From: Alphaproteobacteria bacterium
GTDB taxonomy: Bacteria; Pseudomonadota; Alphaproteobacteria; Thalassobaculales; Thalassobaculaceae
Length of the DNA stretch: 64,000 bases
Reading direction: 5' to 3'
Assembly: GCA_022822665.1 (NCBI GenBank)
Contig: JAJEAR010000012.1
Location: 1 to 64,000, forward strand
In this document: in pieces, positions 49,365 to 57,729 of the stretch
Layout of the letters: each line of letters opens with the position of its first letter
Position numbering within the stretch: the stretch's first letter is position 1
The notes under the pieces: generated by a model
Seen by the model: the letters and a program-made list of their open reading frames with translations, nothing else
The model's database searches: none
What the model was told of the DNA's origin: nothing
Program-made: the position numbers and the translations under genes

Positions 49365-50543
49365 ATGAAGACAAGCACGGACCGTATCCTCACAACCCAT
49401 GTCGGCAGCCTGCCGCGCGGGGATGCGCTCGCCGACCTGCTGGTTGCAAGGGCGAACCGTGAGCCCCATGACGCCGATGCGCTCGACCGGGCCGTGGCCC
49501 GCGCGCTCAGGACCGTGGTTGCGCGGCAGATCGAGACCGGCATCGACGTCGGCAACGACGGCGAGATGCCGCGCACCGACTTCGTCTCCTATGCCGCCGA
49601 ACGCATGAACGGCTTCGGCCACGGCGACGGCGGTCCGCAGCGTCGCCTGCCGCTCGATGCAACCGAGTTCCCGATCTGGTTCTCCCGGATCAGGGAGAGC
49701 GGACGCAGGCGGATCAATCCCTACGGCCTGCCGCAGGCGATCGGACCGGTCTCCTACGCGAACCTCGACGGTGTCGAGGCGGAGTGCGCGTCGTTCCGCC
49801 AGGCACTCGCGGAGACCGGCGACGGTTTTGCCGAGACCTTCATGACCGCGGTCTCCCCGGGCTTCGCGTCCACCGCCATGGTGAACCTCCACTACGACCG
49901 GCACGAGGACTATGTCTTCGCGCTGGCCCGCGCGCTCGGCGCGGAGTACCGCCACATCGTCGACGCCGGGTTCATCCTGCAGATCGACTCGCCCGATCTC
50001 GGGATCGAACGCTCGGGCTACTTCCAGGACCGCACGCTCGCGGAGTTCATCGAGGCGATGGAGATGCACGTCACGGCCCTGAACGAGGCGATTGCGGACC
50101 TGCCGCGGGAGCGGATCAGGCTGCATGCCTGCTGGGGCAACCGGGATGGACCGCACCTGCACGACGTGCCGTGTCCCGACGTGCTCCCGGTGATGTACCA
50201 GGCACGGGTGGGCGCGCTGGTGCTGCCGTTCGCCAATCCGCGCCATGCCCACGAGGTCGAGGCGTTCCGGACCCTGCCGCTGCCGGACCACATGGCGCTG
50301 GTCGTCGGCGTGATCGAGACCACCAGCAACTATGTCGAGCATCCGCGGGTGGTGGCCGAACGGCTGGTTCGCGCTGCCCGGTCGGTGGGCGATCACACCC
50401 GCATCCTTGCCGGCACCGACTGTGGATTCGGGACCTTCGCCGGCGATACCTTCACCGCCGAGGACGTGGCCTGGGCGAAGCTCGGGGCCCTCGTGGAGGG
50501 AGCACGCCTCGCAACCGACGAACTCTGGGGCCCGCAGCGATGA
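49365..50543 (+). CDS. Cobalamin-independent methionine synthase family protein (MetE C-terminal-like)
   Basis: A single-domain MetE-like zinc methyltransferase relative, 392 residues; it lacks the N-terminal half of MetE. It begins RILTTHVGSLPR, with Zn ligands His254 and Cys256 in LHACWGN and Cys353 in GTDCGFGTF. The position that is normally Glu before ANPRH is Pro288 (LPFANPRHAHE). Such stand-alone proteins act on unknown methyl donors or thiols. GGAGG lies about ten bases before the ATG. It overlaps the PhyH gene by four bases (ATGA). Confidence 0.88.
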   Translation: MKTSTDRILTTHVGSLPRGDALADLLVARANREPHDADALDRAVARALRTVVARQIETGIDVGNDGEMPRTDFVSYAAERMNGFGHGDGGPQRRLPLDATEFPIWFSRIRESGRRRINPYGLPQAIGPVSYANLDGVEAECASFRQALAETGDGFAETFMTAVSPGFASTAMVNLHYDRHEDYVFALARALGAEYRHIVDAGFILQIDSPDLGIERSGYFQDRTLAEFIEAMEMHVTALNEAIADLPRERIRLHACWGNRDGPHLHDVPCPDVLPVMYQARVGALVLPFANPRHAHEVEAFRTLPLPDHMALVVGVIETTSNYVEHPRVVAERLVRAARSVGDHTRILAGTDCGFGTFAGDTFTAEDVAWAKLGALVEGARLATDELWGPQR

Positions 50544-51373
50544 CGAAGCTTGATGACGACCAGGTCGCAACCTACCGGCGTGACGGCTATCTCTCGCCGC
50601 TGCCCGCGATCGACGCCGACCGGGCAGGCGAATTGCACGAGCGGTACCGGCAGTTCCGGCGCGCCCGGCCCGATGTCGCGGACGCGGTGTTTCGCAGCAA
50701 GCCGCACCTCGTCTTCCCGTGGCTGCACGACCTCGTGTGCGACCCGGCGATCACCCGGCCGGTCACCGACCTGCTCGGGCCGGACGTGCTCGCCTGGGGA
50801 TCGAGCTTTTTCGCCAAACAGGCGGCATCGAGCGGCTACGTCAGCTGGCACCAGGACGCCAACTACTGGGGTCTCGAACCCTACGAGGTGCTCACCGCGT
50901 GGATCGCGTTCACCCCGAGCACCGCGGCCAACGGCTGCATGCGGGTGATCCCCGCGAGCCATTCCGGGACGGCCCTGCCGCACCGTGATACCTTCGCCGC
51001 CGACAACCTGCTCAGCCGCGGCCAGGAGATCGCGGTCGAGGTCGACGAGAGCGAGGCGGCCGACATCGTGCTGGCGCCCGGCGAGATGTCGCTGCACCAC
51101 GTAGGGATCGTGCACGGCTCGGAGCCGAATGCCAGCCCGGTCCCGAGGATCGGGTTTGCGATCCGCTACATCAGCACCAGGGTTCGCCAGCACGGCGCGC
51201 GCACCACGGCGACGCTGGCGGCCGGGACCGACCGCTACCACCACTTCGATCCCGAGCCGCGCCCGGCGGCCGACTACGATGGCGCCGGCCGGGCATTCCG
51301 CGACGCCGCGCTCGCCCGTCAGCGCTCGGTCCTGCTCGCCGGAACCGACCGGACGGCCCCGGCCTACGGCTGA
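50540..51373 (+). CDS. Phytanoyl-CoA dioxygenase (PhyH) family protein
   Basis: Fe(II)/2-oxoglutarate-dependent oxygenase, 277 residues. The iron facial triad is visible: His104 and Asp106 in SWHQDANYWGL and His192 in VGIVHGSEPN, with an Arg for 2-oxoglutarate in RIGFAIRYI near 205. The segment RVIPASHSG is typical of bacterial PhyH enzymes, which hydroxylate small, often osmolyte- or sulfur/phosphorus-type compounds. Its ATG overlaps the MetE-like stop, so both are likely steps in one pathway. It ends in a ten-base overlap with the convergent HAD gene. Confidence 0.9.
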   Translation: MTKLDDDQVATYRRDGYLSPLPAIDADRAGELHERYRQFRRARPDVADAVFRSKPHLVFPWLHDLVCDPAITRPVTDLLGPDVLAWGSSFFAKQAASSGYVSWHQDANYWGLEPYEVLTAWIAFTPSTAANGCMRVIPASHSGTALPHRDTFAADNLLSRGQEIAVEVDESEAADIVLAPGEMSLHHVGIVHGSEPNASPVPRIGFAIRYISTRVRQHGARTTATLAAGTDRYHHFDPEPRPAADYDGAGRAFRDAALARQRSVLLAGTDRTAPAYG

Positions 51374-52239
51374 CCCTGCGACCAGATCAGCCTGGACGCG
51401 ACCAGCGAGGCGCTGGTCCCGAAACCGGCCTCGAGCCGCTCGAGCTCGTCGACGCGGACCGAACCCGCTTCATCGAGCAACCGGTGGATGCCGCCGGCAA
51501 TCAGCAGCGAGTCGAGTCCGGCGCGGGTGGCGCCGAGCACATCGGTCTCCAGGTTGTCGCCGACCACCAGGACCCGTTGGGCTCCGGCGAGCACCGGCAG
51601 GGCGAGGCATTGCTCGAAGACCCCGGGCAGCGGCTTGCCGATCCAGCACACCTCGCCGCCGTAACCTTCGTAGCGCTCGGCGAGCGCCCCGGCGCACAGG
51701 TGGATCGCGGGGCCGTGCATCACCCGGATGTCCGGGTTCGCACAGACCATCGGCAGACCCCGTTCCGCGCCCGCTCTCAGTGCCGCATCGTACACGTCCA
51801 GCGTGTCCTCGGGCAGGTTGGGTCCGGCGTTGAGCACCCAGGCCGCCTCCCCGATGTCACCGGTGGTCGGGAACCGGTCCTCCGGCAGTGTGTCCGGGAA
51901 CCGGTCGGGCCCGGTCTGCCAGACCGGGCCGCCGAGGCCGCCGAGTTCGGCATCGCCGGGATCCGACAGCCGGCGCCTGGTCTCGCCGCCCGAGGTCACG
52001 ATGCCGTCGCGCAGCGTGGCGGGCAGACCGAGACCGTCGAGCCGGTCCTCGAGCACCGCCGGGGTTCGCGGCGAGTTCGACAGGTACACGATCACCTTGC
52101 CGGCGTCGCGCAGGCCGGCGAGGGCATCGATCACTCCGGGATAGATGGTTCCGCCGTCATGGATCGTCCCCCAGATATCGAAGACGAACCCGTCGTAGCG
52201 GTCGACCACCTCCGCCATGCCCGAGACCAGCCTGTTCAC
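51364..52239 (-). CDS. HAD-superfamily hydrolase, subfamily IIA (TIGR01459 type)
   Basis: Phosphatase of the NagD-like class with a C2 cap. The 291-residue protein has motif I FVFDIWGTIHDG (nucleophile Asp in FDIWGT), motif II YLSNSPR, and motif IV-type VLVVGDNLETDVLGATRAG. Substrate unknown; members are widespread in alphaproteobacteria. Start GTG 52239 makes a GTGA overlap with the pyrD stop. Confidence 0.88.
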   Translation of the reverse strand: MNRLVSGMAEVVDRYDGFVFDIWGTIHDGGTIYPGVIDALAGLRDAGKVIVYLSNSPRTPAVLEDRLDGLGLPATLRDGIVTSGGETRRRLSDPGDAELGGLGGPVWQTGPDRFPDTLPEDRFPTTGDIGEAAWVLNAGPNLPEDTLDVYDAALRAGAERGLPMVCANPDIRVMHGPAIHLCAGALAERYEGYGGEVCWIGKPLPGVFEQCLALPVLAGAQRVLVVGDNLETDVLGATRAGLDSLLIAGGIHRLLDEAGSVRVDELERLEAGFGTSASLVASRLIWSQGQP

Positions 52240-53312
52240 GCCGCATCCTCCGCATACATCGCCGCGTCCATGCCCACCGCCTCGCTCACGTGGTCCAGTC
52301 CGGCCCCGGTCACGCGTTCCACAAGACCGTCGTGGATCGACCTGAACAGGCCGACGCCGGCAAACACCTGGCCGGTGTAGAGCTGCACGAGGTCGGCGCC
52401 GGCACGGATCTTGGCCCAGGCGGTCTCCGCGTCCCGCACCCCGCCGGCACCCACCAGCGGCAGCGAACCGCCGGCGGCGAGCCGGGCCCAGGCGAGCACG
52501 CGGGTCGAGAGTTCAAACAGCGGCGCGCCGCTCAGCCCGCCCTGCTCCCCGGCATGCCTGCTCGCGAGACCGTCCGGGCGGGTGACGGTGGTGTTGCCGA
52601 TGATCATGCCGTCAACACCGTGGCGCAGCGCGGACCCGACCAGCACGCCAACCTCGTCGCGCGAAAGGTCCGGCGCGATCTTGAGCAGCAGCGGCGGTCG
52701 ACGCTCGGCCCCGTTGCGGGCGGCGACGACGCGCGCAAGCAAGTCGTCAATGAAGTCGCTGCCCTGCAGGTCGCGCAGGCCGCTGGTATTGGGCGAGGAG
52801 ACATTGACCACCAGGTAGTCCCCCCACGGGGCCGCAGCCGCCACCGCCCTCGCGTAGTCCCCGACCCGGTCGGAGGCATCGGAGTTCACCCCGAGGTTGA
52901 TGCCGACGATCCCGTCCTCCCGGGCGCGCCCGGCAAGCCGTTCCAGGCCGGCGTCGAGCCCGCGGCTGTTGAAGCCGAACCGGTTGATGGCCGCGAGATC
53001 CTCGTCGAGCCGGAACACCCGCGGTCGCGGGTTGCCGGACTGAGGGCGCAGCGTCATGGTGCCGACCTCGAGCGAGGCGCAGCCCAGTCGGAGCAGGCCG
53101 CGGACCGCCACCGCATCCTTGTCGATGCCGGCCGCCAGTCCGACCGGGTGCGGAAACCCGAGCCCGAGAACCCGGGTTGCCAGCATCGGGCTGGCTTCGA
53201 ACCTGAGGTCGGGGACGAGGCCGCGTCGCAGGGCCCACAGGAACAGTGTCTGCAGGCGCTCCGGATCGACCGGCGTCCGGCGGCGCACCACCGCCGCCAC
53301 GGCATCCGCCAT
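52236..53312 (-). CDS. pyrD: Dihydroorotate dehydrogenase (quinone), class 2
   Basis: Membrane-associated FMN enzyme that passes electrons from dihydroorotate to quinone, fourth step of pyrimidine synthesis. The protein shows LQTLFLWALRRGL (membrane-contact helices), NPVGLAAGIDK-like FPHPVGLAAGIDKDA, GTMTLRPQSGNPRPR, NRFGFNS, and VNVSSPNTSGLRDLQ with the class-2 serine. ATG 53312 gives 358 residues and begins at the usual N terminus; ATG 53345 overlaps the ABC gene by 20 bases and has no ribosome-binding site. It is cotranscribed with the dipeptide transporter genes by position. Confidence 0.95.
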   Translation of the reverse strand: MADAVAAVVRRRTPVDPERLQTLFLWALRRGLVPDLRFEASPMLATRVLGLGFPHPVGLAAGIDKDAVAVRGLLRLGCASLEVGTMTLRPQSGNPRPRVFRLDEDLAAINRFGFNSRGLDAGLERLAGRAREDGIVGINLGVNSDASDRVGDYARAVAAAAPWGDYLVVNVSSPNTSGLRDLQGSDFIDDLLARVVAARNGAERRPPLLLKIAPDLSRDEVGVLVGSALRHGVDGMIIGNTTVTRPDGLASRHAGEQGGLSGAPLFELSTRVLAWARLAAGGSLPLVGAGGVRDAETAWAKIRAGADLVQLYTGQVFAGVGLFRSIHDGLVERVTGAGLDHVSEAVGMDAAMYAEDAA

Positions 53313-53325
53313 ACGCACGCGGGCC

Positions 53326-54294
53326 TCACGCACGGGCCGGGTCATGGAGGTGGCAGCGGGCCCGGTGACCCGGACCGCGGACGAAGTCGTCCGGCGCACG
53401 CACGTCGCAGAGACCCCCGATCGCCTGCGGGCAGCGGGAGGTGAAACTGCAGCCGGGCGGCAGGTCGACCGGGCTCGGGATATCGCCGGTGAGCGGATCG
53501 CCGGCGAGCGGCTGGCGGGCCTGGGGCAGCGGCACGGCGCCGAGCAGCGCGCGGGTATAGGGGTGCTGGGGGCTGCGGAACACCTCCTCCGTCGGACCTT
53601 CCTCGACGATGCGTCCGAGGTACATGACCGCGACCCGGTTGCACAGGTGCCGGACCACGGCGAGGTTGTGCGAGATGAACAGGTAGCTCAGGCCCCGGTC
53701 CTGCTGCAGCGAGCGCAGGAACTCCAGGATCTGGGCCTGGACCGAGACATCGAGCGCGGAGGTGGGTTCGTCGAGGATCAGCAGGTCGGGGTCAAGCGCG
53801 ATCGCCCGGGCGATGCAGACCCGCTGCTTCTGGCCGCCGGAGAGTTCGTGCGGGTAGCGGAACTGGAAGTGCTGCGGCAGGCCGACGATCCCGAGCAGTT
53901 CGGCGACCCGCGCGCGCATCGCCTGGCCGCGCAGCCGGGTGTGCAGGATCATCGGCTCGGCCACGCTGCGCAAGATGGTCATGCGCGGGTTCAGCGAGGA
54001 GTGCGGGTCCTGGAACACCATCTGCGCGGTCCGCCTCAGCCGGGTTTCCCGCTCGCGGTCGGGCTGCGTCATCTCCTCGCCCCCAACCCTGATGCTGCCG
54101 GCGTTCGGGCGCACGAGCTGCAGGATCGCCTTGCCCACGGTGGACTTGCCCGAGCCCGACTCCCCGACCAGTCCCAGCGCCTCGCCCCGCTCGAGATGGA
54201 GCGAGACCTCGTTCACCGCCTGCACCACCGTCCGGCCCCGGCCGCGTCTCGAGACGTCGAAATGCACCTTGAGGTCGCGGACCTCGAGCATCAT
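53326..54294 (-). CDS. dppF: Dipeptide/oligopeptide ABC transporter ATP-binding protein (DppF/OppF)
   Basis: Second ATPase of a peptide importer. From ATG 54294 it is 322 residues with Walker [32 protein letters not shown], signature [16 protein letters not shown], Walker [20 protein letters not shown], and a C-terminal extension with Cys motif [10 protein letters not shown] that relatives use for a [4Fe-4S] or zinc site. The ATG overlaps the dppD stop as ATGA. Confidence 0.92.
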   Translation of the reverse strand: MMLEVRDLKVHFDVSRRGRGRTVVQAVNEVSLHLERGEALGLVGESGSGKSTVGKAILQLVRPNAGSIRVGGEEMTQPDRERETRLRRTAQMVFQDPHSSLNPRMTILRSVAEPMILHTRLRGQAMRARVAELLGIVGLPQHFQFRYPHELSGGQKQRVCIARAIALDPDLLILDEPTSALDVSVQAQILEFLRSLQQDRGLSYLFISHNLAVVRHLCNRVAVMYLGRIVEEGPTEEVFRSPQHPYTRALLGAVPLPQARQPLAGDPLTGDIPSPVDLPPGCSFTSRCPQAIGGLCDVRAPDDFVRGPGHRARCHLHDPARA

Positions 54295-55289
54295 GGGTCC
54301 ACTCCCCGGTGCCAGCAGGCGACCCGGTGGTCGTTTCCGAGCTGCTCGAGCGCGGGACGTGTACCGCAGGCGTCCGTCGCGCGCTCGCACCGGGTCCTGA
54401 ACCGGCAACCGGACGGTGGATCGAGCAGGTTCGGCAGGGTTCCCGAGATCCCCGACAGGCTCGAGACCGGTCGGCCGGGATGCGGCACCGCCGCCAGCAG
54501 CCCCCGGGTGTACGGGTGCTGCGGGTTGTCGAAGATCTCGGTCACGCTCGCGTCCTCGACGATCTGGCCCGCATACATCACGACGATCCGGTCGCACACG
54601 GTCGCCACCACGCCCAGGTCATGCGAGATCAGGATCACCGAAAGCTGGAAACTCGAGATCAGTTCCCGGATCAGCGTCAGGATCTGGGCCTGGATGGTCA
54701 CGTCGAGCGCGGTGGTCGGTTCGTCGGCAACCAGGATCCGCGGGCGTCCGGACAGGGCCTGGGCGATCAGGACCCGCTGGCGCATGCCGCCCGACAGCTG
54801 GTGCGGATAGGCGCTGAACTGGCGCTCGGGGTTCGGCAGGTGGACGCGTTCGAGCATCTCGAGCGCCAGCGCCCGGGCCCCCTCCCGGCTCATGCGCTCG
54901 GATGCCGGCATCAGCCGCTGCTGGGCCCGGATGACGTCGACCAGCTGCTGGCCGACGGTGAAGACCGGGTTCAGGTAGGTCATCGGATCCTGGAAGATCA
55001 TGGCGATGTCGACGCCGCGGATGTTCCGGACCCGCGCGCCCCCGTCTTCCAGCAGGTCGTCGCCGTCGAACAGGATCCGGCCGGCCCTGGTCCGCCCCGG
55101 CGGCGACGGGACCAGTCCGAGGATCGACTTGGCGGTCACCGACTTGCCGCAGCCGGTCTCGCCGACGATGCCCAGCGACTCGCCGCGCCCGAGCGTGAAA
55201 CTCACCCCGTCGAGCGCCTTGTAGACCCCGTCGAAGGTATCGAACTCGACCGTGAGGTCCTCGACGGCGAGGAGGGGAGAGCCGGTCAT
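54291..55289 (-). CDS. dppD: Dipeptide/oligopeptide ABC transporter ATP-binding protein (DppD/OppD)
   Basis: First ATPase of the importer, 332 residues from ATG 55289 (GGGAG six bases upstream). Walker A is IVGETGCGKSVTAKSIL; IFQDPMTYLNPVFTVG, signature LSGGMRQRVLIAQAL, Walker B ILVADEPTTALDVTIQAQIL and H-loop ISHDLGVVATVCD follow. The C-terminal CRFRTRCERATDAC is the usual peptide-transporter tail. It is 265 bases after dppC. Confidence 0.92.
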   Translation of the reverse strand: MTGSPLLAVEDLTVEFDTFDGVYKALDGVSFTLGRGESLGIVGETGCGKSVTAKSILGLVPSPPGRTRAGRILFDGDDLLEDGGARVRNIRGVDIAMIFQDPMTYLNPVFTVGQQLVDVIRAQQRLMPASERMSREGARALALEMLERVHLPNPERQFSAYPHQLSGGMRQRVLIAQALSGRPRILVADEPTTALDVTIQAQILTLIRELISSFQLSVILISHDLGVVATVCDRIVVMYAGQIVEDASVTEIFDNPQHPYTRGLLAAVPHPGRPVSSLSGISGTLPNLLDPPSGCRFRTRCERATDACGTRPALEQLGNDHRVACWHRGVDP

Positions 55290-55507
55290 TGCAACTCCCG
55301 GAGAACGGGTGACGGCAGCACGCTGTCTTCCCTCGATGGTCTGCGCGCCTCCCGGGCCTGACGGCCCCGCCGTCCCCCCGCGCGCAGGCCCTGCGGGCCG
55401 GGGTGTTCGCGGGCGCCTTCGGAGCAGCGTGGCCACGGGCCGCGCGGAGGCACTACTCCCGCGACAGTCATGATCCGGCGCCCGAAGCGGCCCGTGTGAA
55501 ATCCCGG

Positions 55508-55527
55508 CACGGATCCGTGGTCCACGG
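55508..55527. other. Nested palindromes in the dppC-dppD gap
   Basis: CACGGATCCGTG (55508-55519) is a perfect 12-base palindrome and CCGTGG-T-CCACGG (55515-55527) overlaps it. Both could form alternative hairpins in the mRNA. The remaining 265-base gap (55290-55554) has no recognisable gene. Confidence 0.3.
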
Positions 55528-55554
55528 TCTCAGCCATACCTCGCGGCCTGCCGG

Positions 55555-56475
55555 TCATTCCCGGTGCTGCGGATCGAGGATATCGCGCAATCCGTCCCCG
55601 AGCAGGTTGAACCCCATCACCGTGATGAAGATCGCGAGACCGGGGAAGAAGGAGTACCACCACCAGTCGGGCAGGTAGTTGCGCGCAATCGAGATCATCG
55701 CGCCCCATTCCGGCTCCGGCGGCTGGGCTCCGAGACCGAGGAAACCGAGGCTGGCGGCGCCAAGGATGGCCATGCCCATGTCCATCGAGGCCTTGACCAC
55801 GATCGGAGAGGTGCAGTTCGGCAGCAGGTGCACGAAGACGATGCGCATCGGGCCCGCACCCATGGATCTCGCGGCATCGACGTAGATCTCGTTCTTGAGC
55901 GACAGGGTCTTTGCCTGCACCAGGCGCACGTAGCCCGGCCACCAGACCAGGGAGAGCGCGAGCATGGCGTTGGCGATCCCGGGCCCGAGCGCGCCGACAA
56001 TGGCGATGGCGAGAATGAGACCGGGGACACCAAGGAAGATATCGGTCACCCGCATGATCACTTCCTGGACGGCGCCTCCGACATAGCCGGCGATCATGCC
56101 GAGCGGCACGCCGATCAGGATTGCGACCCCGGTGACGATGAGCGCGATCTGCAGGGTCAGCCGGGTACCGAGAACCACCCGGGAGAAGACGTCGTTGCCG
56201 ACCTCGTCGGTCCCGAACCAGTGCTCCGCACTTGGCGGTTGCAGCTTGCGGTCCATGTGCACCGCGCCGGCGGCATCCTCCGGGTAGGGAATGATCCAGG
56301 GGCCGACAGCGGCGATGGCGAGGAAGAACAGCACCAGTCCGAGGCCGAGCACGGCGGAGGCGTTGCGAAACAGGGTCCTGACATAGAGCCGCAGGGTCCG
56401 CAGCGCGGCATGGTTGCGTTCGGCCCAGGTCGGGTCGGTGGTGGGAAGGTCCCGCTGGAGCGCACTCTCGGTCAT
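55555..56475 (-). CDS. dppC: Dipeptide/oligopeptide ABC transporter permease (DppC)
   Basis: Inner-membrane permease of 306 residues from ATG 56475. An N-terminal cytoplasmic segment and first helix (SAVLGLGLVLFFLAIAAVGP) precede a periplasmic loop with HWFGTDEVGNDVFSRV, the DppC hallmark, then five more helices. The coupling loop is YVDAARSMGAGPMRIVFVHL. Spacing to dppB is 153 bases, unusually wide for this operon type. Confidence 0.93.
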   Translation of the reverse strand: MTESALQRDLPTTDPTWAERNHAALRTLRLYVRTLFRNASAVLGLGLVLFFLAIAAVGPWIIPYPEDAAGAVHMDRKLQPPSAEHWFGTDEVGNDVFSRVVLGTRLTLQIALIVTGVAILIGVPLGMIAGYVGGAVQEVIMRVTDIFLGVPGLILAIAIVGALGPGIANAMLALSLVWWPGYVRLVQAKTLSLKNEIYVDAARSMGAGPMRIVFVHLLPNCTSPIVVKASMDMGMAILGAASLGFLGLGAQPPEPEWGAMISIARNYLPDWWWYSFFPGLAIFITVMGFNLLGDGLRDILDPQHRE

Positions 56476-56628
56476 GGCGGCGTCAGCATCCGGTCCGGGC
56501 GGGCGAGGCGGCGGCGCGAGGCCCTGCTCCCGGCGGTCCCGGCTGTGCCGCCGGAACCGGGGACACCCTAGCATCGCTCCGCACTGCCGTCATCTGCGGC
56601 CTTGCCGTCGCGCTTCGATCACCCGTGG

Positions 56629-57639
56629 TCATATCTGCTCCCGGACCCGGGGGTCGAGCAGGGCGTAGATGATGTCGATGAACAGGTTGGTGAGCATGAA
56701 GAAGAAGCCGAGCACGATGGTTGACCCCATGATCGGTTCGAAGTCGGAGTTGATTGCCGACTCAACCGCGTAGAGCCCGATCCCCGGCCAGTCGAACACT
56801 GTCTCGACCAGCACGGTGCCACCGAGCATCCAGCCGAACCTCAGCCCGATCATGGCCATGGTCGGCAGCATGGCGTTGCGCAGGGCATAGATGGCGACGA
56901 TGCGGACGGTCGACAGGCCCTGGGCCATGGCGTTGACCACGTAGTCCTGCTTCAGCGTCTCCAGCATCTCCGCCCGGTTGACCCTGATGATGGAGGCAAG
57001 GGCCGGGATGCTGAGTGCCGCCGCCGGCAGCACGATGTGGTGCAGGCACTCGACGAAGATCGAGAACTCGCCGTGCAGCAGCGTGTCCACGAGCAGCAGG
57101 TGGGTGATCGGCGCCACCGGGTCCGTCATCATGTCCATGCGCCCGCCCAGCGGAAACCAGCCAAAGTGAAGTGCCAGGGCCAGCTGGATCATCAGGCCGA
57201 GCCAGAACATCGGCAGCGCGACCCCGCCGACGGTGACGAGCCGGATCGAGTGGTCGAGCCAGGTGTTCTGCCTGACGGCGGCGAGCACGCCGAGCGGAAT
57301 TCCGATGCTCACAGCAATCAGGATCGAGAACACCACCAGTTCGAAGGTCGCGGGGAAGAACAGCACGAGGTCGTCCCAGACGGCGTGCCTGGTGTTGATC
57401 GACTGCCCCCAGTTGCCCTGCAGGATATTGCCGAGGTAGAGCGCGAACTGCACCGGCAGCGGCCGGTCGAGGCCGTGCTCGACGCGGATCCGCTCGACCA
57501 TTTCACGGGTGGCGTCGGGCCCGGCGGCAAGAGCCGCCGGGTCACCGGGTGCGATGTGCGAGATACTGAAGGTGATGGCGAGCAGCCCCACCAGCATCAC
57601 CGCCATCCAGGCCATCCGCCGCAGTGCAAAGTTCAGCAT
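56629..57639 (-). CDS. dppB: Dipeptide/oligopeptide ABC transporter permease (DppB)
   Basis: Inner-membrane permease, 336 residues. It opens with LRRMAWMAVMLVGLLAITF and HIAPGDPAA, has GLDRPLPVQFALYLGNI and GNWGQSI, and the coupling motif QDYVVNAMAQGLSTVRIVAI. Six helices are expected. It is the first permease gene after dppA, separated by a hairpin. Confidence 0.93.
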   Translation of the reverse strand: MLNFALRRMAWMAVMLVGLLAITFSISHIAPGDPAALAAGPDATREMVERIRVEHGLDRPLPVQFALYLGNILQGNWGQSINTRHAVWDDLVLFFPATFELVVFSILIAVSIGIPLGVLAAVRQNTWLDHSIRLVTVGGVALPMFWLGLMIQLALALHFGWFPLGGRMDMMTDPVAPITHLLLVDTLLHGEFSIFVECLHHIVLPAAALSIPALASIIRVNRAEMLETLKQDYVVNAMAQGLSTVRIVAIYALRNAMLPTMAMIGLRFGWMLGGTVLVETVFDWPGIGLYAVESAINSDFEPIMGSTIVLGFFFMLTNLFIDIIYALLDPRVREQI

Positions 57640-57669
57640 TGCGGGTGACCCTGGTGGCGGGGCCGGATT

Positions 57670-57695
57670 GCCGCCCCGGTCGGGACCGGGGCGGC
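57670..57695 (-). other. Strong hairpin between dppA and dppB
   Basis: Bases 57670-57680 pair perfectly with 57685-57695 (11 GC-rich pairs, four-base loop). It begins 35 bases after the dppA stop. Without a T-run it is more likely a 3'-end stabiliser or partial terminator for dppA than a full stop. Confidence 0.6.
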
Positions 57696-57729
57696 ATGGT
57701 GGCGGGACACCGGGGCTGCTCCGCGTCCG

